Positions 54,203-64,000 of a DNA stretch of 64,000 nucleotides are shown here, piece by piece. The notes below the pieces were generated by a model. It was not told where the DNA came from and did not search any database. It worked only from the letters and a program-made list of their open reading frames with translations. The stretch comes from Agrobacterium sp. RAC06 (GTDB lineage: Bacteria > Pseudomonadota > Alphaproteobacteria > Rhizobiales > Rhizobiaceae): the NCBI RefSeq assembly GCF_001713475.1, contig NZ_CP016499.1, positions 3,291,001 to 3,355,000 of the forward strand. The letters are read 5' to 3'. Position 1 is the first letter of the stretch, and each line of letters starts with the position of its first letter. A program made the position numbers and the translations under genes.

Positions 54203-55477
54203 ATGGCTCGCATCGTCATGAAATTCGGCGGGACATCCGTCGCCAATCTGGATCGCATCTATAATGTCGCGCGCCATGTGAAACGCGAAGTGGATGCGGG
54301 TCACGAAGTGGCCGTGGTTGTCTCGGCCATGTCGGGCAAGACCAACGAGCTGGTCGACTGGGTGCAAAACATGCCCAAGGTCGCCGGTGCCGCTTCGCCC
54401 TTTTACGACGCGCGTGAATATGATGCCGTCGTCGCTTCGGGCGAACAGGTCACTGCCGGCCTGCTGGCGATTGCGCTCCAGTCGATGGATATCAATGCCC
54501 GCTCCTGGCAGGGCTGGCAGATCCCGATCAAGACCGACAACGCCCATGGTGCTGCCCGCATCCAGGAGATCGACGGCACCGAGATCATTCGCCGTATGGC
54601 CGAAGGCCAGGTGGCTGTCGTTGCCGGTTTCCAGGGTATCGGCCCTGACAACCGCATCGCGACGCTCGGCCGTGGTGGCTCTGATACGTCTGCCGTTGCG
54701 ATTGCCGCCGGCGTTAAGGCCGACCGTTGCGACATCTACACCGACGTTGACGGCGTCTATACGACCGACCCGCGCATCGAGCCCAAGGCGCGTCGCCTGA
54801 AGAAGATCGCGTTCGAGGAAATGCTTGAGATGGCCTCGCTCGGCGCCAAGGTGCTGCAGGTCCGCTCCGTCGAACTCGCCATGGTGCATAAGGTCCGCAC
54901 CTTTGTGCGCTCCAGCTTTGAAGATCCCGATGCGCCGGGCATGGGTGATCTGATGAACCCGCCCGGTACGTTGATTTGCGATGAGGAAGAGATCGTGGAA
55001 CAGGAAGTCGTCACCGGTATTGCCTATGCCAAGGATGAAGCCCAGATTTCGCTGCGCCGTCTGGCCGACCGGCCGGGTGTCTCGGCTGCGATCTTCGGGC
55101 CACTCGCTGAATCCCACATCAATGTCGACATGATCGTTCAGAACATCTCTGAAGATGGTTCGAAGACTGACATGACCTTTACGGTGCCCTCAGGCGACGT
55201 GGACAAGGCGCTCGCCGTTCTCGGCTCCAACAAGGAGAAGATCGGTTTCGACGTCGTCCAGAGCGAGAAGGGTCTCGTGAAGGTTTCCGTCATCGGTATC
55301 GGCATGCGCAGCCATGCAGGCGTTGCCGCGACCGCCTTCCGTGCGCTGGCCGAGAAGGGCATCAACATCAAGGCGATCACGACGTCCGAGATCAAGATCT
55401 CGATCCTGATCGACGGCCCCTATGCCGAGCTTGCGGTTCGGACTTTGCATTCCTGCTACGGTCTGGATAAGAATTGA
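54203..55477 (+). CDS. lysC: Aspartate kinase
   Basis: First enzyme of the lysine, methionine and threonine pathway, 424 residues. The N-terminal MKFGGTSVAN is the kinase signature, GGSDTSAVAIAAG lies near residue 160, and two ACT domains occupy about residues 270-424, ending GPYAELAVRTLHSCYG, which provide feedback inhibition. It has no homoserine dehydrogenase fused. It diverges from lpiA and is followed by ptsP. Confidence 0.95.
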   Translation: MARIVMKFGGTSVANLDRIYNVARHVKREVDAGHEVAVVVSAMSGKTNELVDWVQNMPKVAGAASPFYDAREYDAVVASGEQVTAGLLAIALQSMDINARSWQGWQIPIKTDNAHGAARIQEIDGTEIIRRMAEGQVAVVAGFQGIGPDNRIATLGRGGSDTSAVAIAAGVKADRCDIYTDVDGVYTTDPRIEPKARRLKKIAFEEMLEMASLGAKVLQVRSVELAMVHKVRTFVRSSFEDPDAPGMGDLMNPPGTLICDEEEIVEQEVVTGIAYAKDEAQISLRRLADRPGVSAAIFGPLAESHINVDMIVQNISEDGSKTDMTFTVPSGDVDKALAVLGSNKEKIGFDVVQSEKGLVKVSVIGIGMRSHAGVAATAFRALAEKGINIKAITTSEIKISILIDGPYAELAVRTLHSCYGLDKN

Positions 55478-55563
55478 TTCCTGAGAGCGGACATCCGTGA
55501 CCCGACCCCTGAAAAGGTAAGGGTAACAATCCGCTGACCAATGGGAAGTGGAGCAAAATCGGG

Positions 55564-57831
55564 ATGAGAGACCTTTCTGCGGGTCCCCGCGTCCTCCTCA
55601 AGCGGCTGCGCGAATTGATGGCGGAGCCGCTCGAGCCGCAGGAGCGACTGGATCGGATCGTTCGCCAGATCGCGAACAACATGGTCGCAGAGGTGTGCTC
55701 CGTCTATGTGCTGCGCTCCGACGGCGTTCTCGAGCTTTATGCGACCGAAGGTCTGAACAAGGACGCCGTTCACCTGGCCCAGCTGAAAATGGGTCAGGGT
55801 CTCGTCGGTACGATCGCGGCGTCTGCGCAATCTCTCAATCTTTCGGATGCCCAGGCGCATCCGGCCTTCCGCTACCTGCCGGAAACCGGCGAAGAGATCT
55901 ACCACTCCTTCCTTGGGGTGCCGATCCTGCGTGCCGGGCGAAGCCTTGGCGTTCTCGTCGTACAGAACAAGGCGCAGCGGAACTATCGCGAGGACGAGCT
56001 CGAAGCGCTCGAGACGACCGCGATGGTGATTGCCGAGATGATCGCCACCGGCGAGCTCAAGAAGATTACCCGGCCCGGCCTCGAACTTGATCTGACGCGA
56101 CCCGTCTCGATCGACGGCGACAGCTACTCCGAAGGCATAGGCCTCGGCTATGTCGTGCTGCATGAGCCGCGAATCGTCGTCACCAATCTGTTGAACGAAG
56201 ACAGCGAGACGGAAATCCGCCGGCTGGCAACGGCCCTCGGATCGCTGCGCATTTCGATCGACGACATGCTGTCGCGGCGCGAAATCTCCATGGAAGGCGA
56301 GCATCGCGACGTGCTCGAAACCTACCGCATGTTTGCCCATGACCAGGGCTGGGTGCGGCGCATGGAAGAGGCGATCCACAACGGTCTGACGGCGGAAGCC
56401 GCGGTCGAGAAGGTGCAGAGCGACACCAAGGCGCGCATGATGCGCCTGACCGATCCCTATCTGCGCGAGCGCATGCACGACTTCGACGACCTGGCGAACC
56501 GCTTGCTGCGGCAGCTCACCGGCTTTTCGCCGCACAGTGCTGCCGAAGGCTTCCCGAACGACGCGATCGTCTTTGCGCGCGCCATGGGGGCGGCCGAGCT
56601 GCTCGATTATCCGCGTGCCAACCTGCGCGGCCTCGTGCTCGAAGAAGGAGCCGTCACCAGCCACGTCGTGATTGTTGCGCGTGCCATGGGCATTGCGGTC
56701 GTCGGCCAGGCGGCGGGTGCCGTGGCGCTTGCTGAAAACGGTGATCCCGTCATCATCGACGGTGACGACGGCAAGGTGCATGTGCGCCCGGTTGCCGATT
56801 TGCAGAAGGCTTATGAGGAAAAGGTCAAGCTCCGGGCCAAGCGGCAGGAACAGTTCCGCGCGCTGCGCGATGTCGAGCCTGTCACCAAGGACGGTCACCG
56901 GATCAAGCTGCAGATGAATGCGGGCCTTCTGGTCGACCTGCCGCAACTGGCCGATTCCGGTGCCGATGGCATCGGGCTGTTCCGTACCGAATTGCAGTTC
57001 ATGATTTCCTCGACCATGCCGAAGGGCGAGGAGCAGGAGAGCTTTTACCGGAATGTGCTGAAACAGGCGGCTGGCCGTCCGGTCACCTTCCGCACGCTCG
57101 ATATCGGCGGTGACAAGGTCGTTCCCTATTTCCGCTCCCAGGAAGAAGAGAACCCGGCGCTTGGCTGGCGGGCGATCCGCCTGTCGCTTGATCGGCCGGG
57201 ATTGCTGCGCACCCAGTTGAGGGCGCTGCTGAAGGCGGCCTCCGGCGCCGAGCTCAAGATGATGCTGCCGATGGTGACCGAGGTCTCGGAGATCCGGGCC
57301 GTGCGCGAACTGATGCAGAAGGAGATCCAGCACATCTCCAAGTTCGGCCATCAGTTGCCGAAGAAGCTGCAGTTCGGCGCCATGCTCGAAGTGCCGGCGC
57401 TGCTCTGGCAGCTCGACGAGCTTATGGACGAAGTGGATTTCGTCTCGGTCGGATCGAACGACCTCTTCCAGTTTGCCATGGCCGTTGATCGTGGCAATGC
57501 CCGGGTGTCTGACCGTTTCGACGTTCTGGGGCGACCTTTCCTCAGAATTCTGAGGGATATTGTTCGCGCCGGCGAGCGCAACAAGACGCCGGTGACCCTT
57601 TGCGGCGAGATGGCATCGAAGCCGCTCCCGGCGATGGCCCTGCTCGGCATCGGCTTCCGCTCCATCTCGATGTCGCCGACCGCGATCGGTCCGGTCAAGG
57701 CCATGTTGCTCGGTCTCGACGTCGGTCTGCTCTCGGAGGTTTTGATGGCTGCGCTTGACGACGACACCCCGGGCGTGTCAGTGCGCGACCTGCTCCTCCG
57801 CCATGCGGAAGAGCACAACATCCCCGTCTGA
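55564..57831 (+). CDS. ptsP: Phosphoenolpyruvate-protein phosphotransferase PtsP (EI-Ntr)
   Basis: Enzyme I of the nitrogen-related phosphotransferase system, 755 residues. An N-terminal GAF domain (about residues 15-150, glutamine/2-oxoglutarate sensing) is followed by the phosphohistidine domain with the active-site H367 in TSHVVIVARA, and the C-terminal PEP-binding barrel with GLFRTELQFM and FVSVGSNDLFQFAMAVDRGN. It passes phosphate to NPr and EIIA-Ntr. Located 86 bases after lysC on the same strand, as in other rhizobia. Confidence 0.95.
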   Translation: MRDLSAGPRVLLKRLRELMAEPLEPQERLDRIVRQIANNMVAEVCSVYVLRSDGVLELYATEGLNKDAVHLAQLKMGQGLVGTIAASAQSLNLSDAQAHPAFRYLPETGEEIYHSFLGVPILRAGRSLGVLVVQNKAQRNYREDELEALETTAMVIAEMIATGELKKITRPGLELDLTRPVSIDGDSYSEGIGLGYVVLHEPRIVVTNLLNEDSETEIRRLATALGSLRISIDDMLSRREISMEGEHRDVLETYRMFAHDQGWVRRMEEAIHNGLTAEAAVEKVQSDTKARMMRLTDPYLRERMHDFDDLANRLLRQLTGFSPHSAAEGFPNDAIVFARAMGAAELLDYPRANLRGLVLEEGAVTSHVVIVARAMGIAVVGQAAGAVALAENGDPVIIDGDDGKVHVRPVADLQKAYEEKVKLRAKRQEQFRALRDVEPVTKDGHRIKLQMNAGLLVDLPQLADSGADGIGLFRTELQFMISSTMPKGEEQESFYRNVLKQAAGRPVTFRTLDIGGDKVVPYFRSQEEENPALGWRAIRLSLDRPGLLRTQLRALLKAASGAELKMMLPMVTEVSEIRAVRELMQKEIQHISKFGHQLPKKLQFGAMLEVPALLWQLDELMDEVDFVSVGSNDLFQFAMAVDRGNARVSDRFDVLGRPFLRILRDIVRAGERNKTPVTLCGEMASKPLPAMALLGIGFRSISMSPTAIGPVKAMLLGLDVGLLSEVLMAALDDDTPGVSVRDLLLRHAEEHNIPV

Positions 57832-57870
57832 CTTTGAAGACTGACTTTGGCGACTGACCTGGAGTAAAGG

Positions 57871-58950
57871 GTGGCGAAGCTTCCTGTCGAGAAAATGCGC
57901 GAGCTCGAACGCCGGTTCGGCGAGATCGAGGCGCGAATGTCGGCGGGACCGGCAGCTGATGTCTATGTGAAGCTCGCATCGGAGTATTCCGAACTCGAGC
58001 CGGTCGTGAAGAAAATCCGAGAATACCAGTCTGCGATCGACGAGGCCGACGGCTTGCGCGCCATGCTGTCCGACAAGGCGACGGACCGGGAGATGCGCGA
58101 TCTTGCCGAGATGGAATTGCCCGAGGTCGAAAGCCGGATCGAGGCGCTTGAGGGCGAGATGCAGATCCTGCTTCTGCCGAAGGATGCCGCCGACGAGAAG
58201 AGCGCGATCCTGGAAATCCGTGCCGGAACCGGCGGGTCCGAGGCAGCACTCTTTGCCGGTGACCTGTTCCGGATGTACGAGCGCTTCGCCTCGACCAAGG
58301 GCTGGAAGGTGGAGGTTCTCTCCGCCAGCGAAGGGGAAGCTGGCGGCTACAAGGAAATCATCGCAACGATCAGCGGTCGGGGCGTGTTCTCCAAGCTGAA
58401 GTTCGAATCCGGCGTTCACCGCGTGCAGCGCGTGCCGGAAACAGAAGCGAGCGGGCGCATTCATACGTCTGCGGCAACCGTTGCCGTTCTGCCGGAAGCG
58501 GAAGATATCGACATCGAGATCCGGCCGGAAGATATCCGCATCGATACGATGCGCGCTTCGGGGGCCGGCGGCCAGCATGTCAACACGACCGACTCGGCCG
58601 TGCGTATCACCCATCTGCCGACCGGCCTGATCGTGACGTCGTCAGAGAAATCGCAGCACCAGAACCGCGCCAAGGCCATGCAGGTGCTGCGTTCCCGGCT
58701 TTACGATATTGAGCGACAGAAGCTCGACAGCGAGCGATCGGCAAACCGCAAGAGCCAGGTCGGTTCGGGCGACCGTTCGGAACGTATCCGGACCTATAAC
58801 TTCCCGCAGGGGCGCGTGACCGACCACCGGATCAACCTGACGCTCTACAAGCTCGACCGGATGATCGAAGGTGATCTCGATGAAATGCTCGATGCGCTGA
58901 TTTCCGATTATCAGGCCGGGCAGCTTGCGCAGCTGGGCGAAAATCAGTGA
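57871..58950 (+). CDS. prfA: Peptide chain release factor 1
   Basis: Class I release factor for UAA and UAG stop codons, 359 residues. The GGQ motif is at residues 233-235 in [14 protein letters not shown], and the stop-codon recognition region contains [17 protein letters not shown] with PET (the RF1 PxT-type motif) near residue 190. The start is GTG 57871 with GGAG upstream. It overlaps prmC by four bases, coupling the factor to its modifying methylase. Confidence 0.96.
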   Translation: MAKLPVEKMRELERRFGEIEARMSAGPAADVYVKLASEYSELEPVVKKIREYQSAIDEADGLRAMLSDKATDREMRDLAEMELPEVESRIEALEGEMQILLLPKDAADEKSAILEIRAGTGGSEAALFAGDLFRMYERFASTKGWKVEVLSASEGEAGGYKEIIATISGRGVFSKLKFESGVHRVQRVPETEASGRIHTSAATVAVLPEAEDIDIEIRPEDIRIDTMRASGAGGQHVNTTDSAVRITHLPTGLIVTSSEKSQHQNRAKAMQVLRSRLYDIERQKLDSERSANRKSQVGSGDRSERIRTYNFPQGRVTDHRINLTLYKLDRMIEGDLDEMLDALISDYQAGQLAQLGENQ

Positions 58951-59822
58951 CGGGGGCCGCGCCAACAGCACGGTTGCTGATGGCGGACGCCCGGCGTCGT
59001 TTTGAGGCGATCGGATTGGACGATGCTGCGACCGATGCGCGTGTGCTCGTCTGCGGCCTTCTCAAGCTGAGCCCGACGGCCCTGTTGCTCGAGGGTGAGA
59101 AGCCGGTTTCGCCGGAAGCCGTGGCACAGGTGGAGGCGGCCGTGCTTCGGCGTCTGGCCCGCGAGCCGGTCCACCGCATCCTTGGTCGGCGTGACTTTTA
59201 CGGGCTCGATCTCGCGCTTTCATCCGGGACGCTCGAACCCCGACCGGATACGGAAGTCCTGGTTGACGTGATCCTGCCACATCTCAAGTCCATGGTCATG
59301 CAAGGTCGCAAGCCGAAACTTGTCGATCTTGGAACGGGAACCGGAGCGATCGCGCTTGCGTTGCTTCACGAATGCCCCGAGGCCGAGGCCATGGGGATCG
59401 ATATCTCCGAAGACGCCTTGAAGACAGCTGCTGACAATGCCGAGCGCAACGGGCTGGGGTCGCGTTTTGTCACGCGGTCAGGACCGTGGTTCGACAAGAC
59501 AGCTGAACGGTTCGACATCATCGTTTCCAATCCACCCTATATCCGCAGCGATGGGGTCAAGGGACTGGAACCGGAAGTGACCAAGTTCGATCCGATTGTA
59601 GCGCTGGATGGTGGTCCGGACGGGCTCGACGCCTATCGGGCGATTGCCCAGAGTGCTGCGAGCCACCTCGAAGACCAGGGGCTCATCGGCCTGGAGATCG
59701 GTTTCGACCAGCGTCGAGACGTTACGCAAATATTTGAATTGGCGGGTTTTTTGCTTGTCGAAGAGCACCGTGACTACGGCCACAATGACCGTGTCCTGGT
59801 GTTTGCGAAGAGGCTTGATTAG
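58947..59822 (+). CDS. prmC: Release factor glutamine methyltransferase PrmC
   Basis: SAM-dependent enzyme that N5-methylates the glutamine of the GGQ motif in release factors, 291 residues. The SAM loop [13 protein letters not shown] lies near residue 127, and the catalytic NPPY is at residues 195-198 in VSNPPYIRS. The GTG start at 58947 overlaps the prfA stop (GTGA). It sits directly behind prfA as in most proteobacteria. Confidence 0.95.
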   Translation: MTGAAPTARLLMADARRRFEAIGLDDAATDARVLVCGLLKLSPTALLLEGEKPVSPEAVAQVEAAVLRRLAREPVHRILGRRDFYGLDLALSSGTLEPRPDTEVLVDVILPHLKSMVMQGRKPKLVDLGTGTGAIALALLHECPEAEAMGIDISEDALKTAADNAERNGLGSRFVTRSGPWFDKTAERFDIIVSNPPYIRSDGVKGLEPEVTKFDPIVALDGGPDGLDAYRAIAQSAASHLEDQGLIGLEIGFDQRRDVTQIFELAGFLLVEEHRDYGHNDRVLVFAKRLD

Positions 59823-60151
59823 CGCATTTGCTGCGGCTGCTAAGGATAATTTCGGGAAACATAGAAAAAGGCTTGGTTTTCCGAATGAAGCGTAATAGCT
59901 TGCGGGCACGCAACGGGCGGCGGGGAAAGAACGAAGATTCGTTCGCGACTGGGCCGGCTTCGAAAAAGTTCGCTGTCGAACTCCGCGAAGCACGACTGGA
60001 CCGATGCGTACTCAGTAAACTCGACTTTCACCAGCGGCGAGCAAGGCGAGAGCGCGGTCTGTCGGCGGCGCGTGGAGACTTGGTCCGGTTCAATAAGAGC
60101 CCATGGCGTTGCCCTTTATCAGCACAACAAAGACATTCAGGTGAAGCATCT
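59823..60151. other. Intergenic stretch without recognised gene
   Basis: This 329-base gap between prmC and the DUF4167 gene remains open in the DUF4167 frame for 108 codons from 59828, but the translated part is arginine-rich and lacks the composition of a real domain, so I treat it as noncoding leader. It probably holds the promoter and 5' leader of the DUF4167 gene. I see no clear RNA gene. Confidence 0.5.
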
Positions 60152-60916
60152 ATGAGGCCAGGACAGCAAAACAAGCGTGGTCGGGGGCGTAACAACAATG
60201 GCGGCGGCGGTGGCGGCGGCGGTGGAAACAACAATTTCAACCGCAAGGGCCAGAACCCGCTGACCCGGACCTATGACAGCTCCGGCCCCGATGTGAAGAT
60301 CCGCGGCACCGCCCAGCACATCGCCGAAAAATATTCCACGCTCGCTCGCGATGCCCAGAGCGCCGGCGACCGCGTCATGGCGGAAAACTACCTGCAGCAC
60401 GCCGAGCACTATAACCGCATCATTGCGGCCGCTCAGTCGCAGATGCAGGAACGCTTCCAGCGTGACGACCGCGATGGCGGCGACGACCGTCAGGATTACA
60501 ACGAACGGGACGGCGAGGATTTCGACGGCTCGGAAGACAATGCCGCCCAGGCTAGCGAGCGTCCGCAGCAGCAGGCACCGCAGCCGCAGCAACAGAACCG
60601 TCAGCAGCACGAGCGCCGCCAGCGGGAGCCGCGCGAGCCGCAGGCCCAGCCGCAGCCGCAGGCGGAGATCGCCGGTACGGGTCCGCAGCCGGTTATCGAA
60701 GATATGCCGGCGGAAGCCGCAGCCGCTGCTGCCGAAAGCCAGGCGGAAGCCGGGGCCGAGCGCCAGCCGCGCCGCCGCAATGCCGGCAACCGTCCGCGTC
60801 GCCAGCCGCGCCGCAGCGCTGCCGGTGATGAAGGCGGCGAAGGTGGTGAAGGTGGCGAAGGTGGAAACGGCGAAGGCGGCGAAGCACCCGCTCTTGCCGA
60901 AGCCGCTTCGGAATGA
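60152..60916 (+). CDS. DUF4167 domain-containing basic protein
   Basis: A 254-residue protein. The N-terminal 95 residues carry the DUF4167 core: poly-glycine near residues 17-25, then RTYDSSGPDVKIRGTAQHIAEK and DRVMAENYLQHAEHYNRII. The rest is a long disordered tail rich in glutamine, arginine, proline and alanine and ending in a run of GGEGGE repeats. The basic, repetitive composition suggests nucleic-acid binding, but function is unknown. The start at ATG 60152 begins the conserved MRPGQQNKRGR. A terminator follows. Confidence 0.85.
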   Translation: MRPGQQNKRGRGRNNNGGGGGGGGGNNNFNRKGQNPLTRTYDSSGPDVKIRGTAQHIAEKYSTLARDAQSAGDRVMAENYLQHAEHYNRIIAAAQSQMQERFQRDDRDGGDDRQDYNERDGEDFDGSEDNAAQASERPQQQAPQPQQQNRQQHERRQREPREPQAQPQPQAEIAGTGPQPVIEDMPAEAAAAAAESQAEAGAERQPRRRNAGNRPRRQPRRSAAGDEGGEGGEGGEGGNGEGGEAPALAEAASE

Positions 60917-60943
60917 GCTTTTCGAGCTCGATTTGACGATTGC

Positions 60944-60972
60944 AAAACTCCGGGCTCAGACCCGGAGTTTTT
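60944..60972 (+). terminator. Intrinsic terminator after the DUF4167 gene
   Basis: AAAACTCCGGG (60944-60954), six-base loop, and CCCGGAGTTTT (60961-60971) followed by further T. An 11-pair stem with a T-tract is a standard factor-independent terminator, 27 bases after the stop codon. Confidence 0.9.
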
Positions 60973-60985
60973 CGTTTATCTGCCT

Positions 60986-61014
60986 CTTTAAAGGGCAAAA
61001 TCCCGCTCCCATAT
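60986..61014 (+). promoter_or_regulatory. Putative RpoH (heat-shock) promoter of clpB
   Basis: CTTTAAA (60986-60992) and CCCATAT (61008-61014) are 15 bases apart, resembling the sigma-32 elements CTTGAAA and CCCATNT. It lies 110 bases before the clpB start, which suits a heat-shock chaperone. Confidence 0.5.
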
Positions 61015-61123
61015 CTCGGTCAGGGGAGCGGTTTTCGCTCCGGGGTCCGCCGCTTCCGGGGACCTCATCCACACCAACCGACCTGTGCCGATTGCGGGCA
61101 GGGCGGGGAAACGGAGAGTGACT

Positions 61124-63727
<2,604 letters not shown>

Positions 63728-63754
63728 GCCAAATCGCTTCGTCTGCACAAAACC

Positions 63755-63784
63755 AAAACGGCGGTCCTTGCGGGCCGCCGTTTT
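63755..63784. terminator. Bidirectional terminator after clpB
   Basis: AAAACGGCGG (63755-63764), ten-base loop, and CCGCCGTTTT (63775-63784) lie between the clpB stop and the convergent M23 peptidase stop. A-runs and T-runs on both sides allow termination in either direction. Confidence 0.85.
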
Positions 63785-63813
63785 CCGTTTGTCTGACGCG
63801 CTGACGGTTCAAT

Positions 63814-64000
63814 TCACCGGCTTGCGACCTGGGCAGGGCGCCCACCTGTTTGCAGCAGGGTGTCGATACGCTGACGCTCCTGCTGGAAGGCGGCAAGTGC
63901 CGAACCCTCGAGCGCCTTGCCACCCGGCAGACGGACCTTCATCGCGTCGACCTTCGTGCCGTTGACGATCAGTTCGTAATGCAGGTGCGAACCGGTCGAG
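63814..64000 (-). CDS. M23 family metallopeptidase, C-terminal part (cut by window end)
   Basis: The last 62 residues of a peptidase gene that enters from the right edge on the minus strand. The visible start carries STGSHLHYELIVNGTKVD: HLHYE is the zinc-binding end motif of M23 (LytM-type) peptidoglycan endopeptidases. The C-terminal tail is Gln/Arg-rich. Most of the gene, including other catalytic residues and the membrane anchor, lies outside the window, so I cannot say if it is an active hydrolase or an EnvC-type activator. Confidence 0.85.
   Translation of the reverse strand, partial: STGSHLHYELIVNGTKVDAMKVRLPGGKALEGSALAAFQQERQRIDTLLQTGGRPAQVASR

Noticed and set aside
55456..57351. A 631-codon open frame opposite ptsP
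   Set aside because: Shadow of ptsP; composition again dominated by His, Arg, Asp and Leu without motifs.

Overview
The window is a gene-dense chromosomal segment of an alphaproteobacterium, most likely of the Rhizobiaceae (Rhizobium/Agrobacterium/Ensifer relatives). This rests on remembered gene order, not a search: secA-parvulin-argJ-mutT, comF-grxC-nitrilase-DUF1178-ubiG-lysC-ptsP-prfA-prmC-DUF4167-clpB, cpdR near a TIGR02302 protein and lysA, ftsEX beside a DUF3426-like gene, an lpiA-acvB pair, and alphaproteobacterial families such as DUF2125, DUF4167 and TIGR02302. Base composition is GC-rich and even across genes. I see no prophage, insertion sequence, CRISPR array, rRNA operon or replication origin.

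Layout. 0.1-9 kb: aromatic amino acid branch (hisC-type aminotransferase, tyrC), a DUF2125 protein, ChaC, PlsC, a YdcF-like protein, ftsEX, a membrane-anchored DUF3426-like protein, hpt and cpdR. 9-15.7 kb: TIGR02302 protein, lysA, a small lipoprotein, argH and a TlpA-type thioredoxin. 15.7-21.2 kb: an EAL phosphodiesterase and the sulfate ABC transporter operon sbp-cysT-cysW-cysA. 21.3-27 kb: hbd, etfA and etfB with a palindromic LiuR-like operator, a rhomboid protease, a composite palindromic repeat, cobalamin adenosyltransferase, HIG1 protein and an SDR. 27-32.2 kb: BrkB protein, GluQRS, an AlkA-like glycosylase, an HNH protein, DsbB and a YqaA protein, tRNA-Leu(CAA) with its promoter, and a protein with a ParS/MbcA-like C-terminus. 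32.4-38 kb: an acyl-CoA synthetase and three same-strand genes for surface glycan export or decoration. 38-45 kb: secA, parvulin, argJ, GNAT, mutT, a small membrane protein and a 57-residue Flp pilin. 45-50 kb: methyltransferase, comF, grxC, an omega-amidase-like hydrolase, DUF1178, DUF924 and ubiG. 50-54 kb: acvB-lpiA. 54-64 kb: lysC, ptsP, prfA-prmC, DUF4167, clpB and, cut by the window end, an M23 peptidase.

The genes are mostly housekeeping. LysC and LysA are the first and last steps of lysine synthesis; ArgJ and ArgH serve arginine synthesis; ETF and hydroxybutyryl-CoA dehydrogenase serve acyl-CoA oxidation; SecA, the parvulin, DsbB and TlpA serve export and envelope folding; LpiA and AcvB make and hydrolyse lysyl-phosphatidylglycerol. 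I found no clearly undescribed multi-gene system. The best candidates for a second look are regulatory or small: the etfBA operator, the composite intergenic repeat, the solitary ParS-like gene behind tRNA-Leu, the solitary Flp pilin, the hairpin upstream of lysC, and the glycan trio without glycosyltransferases.
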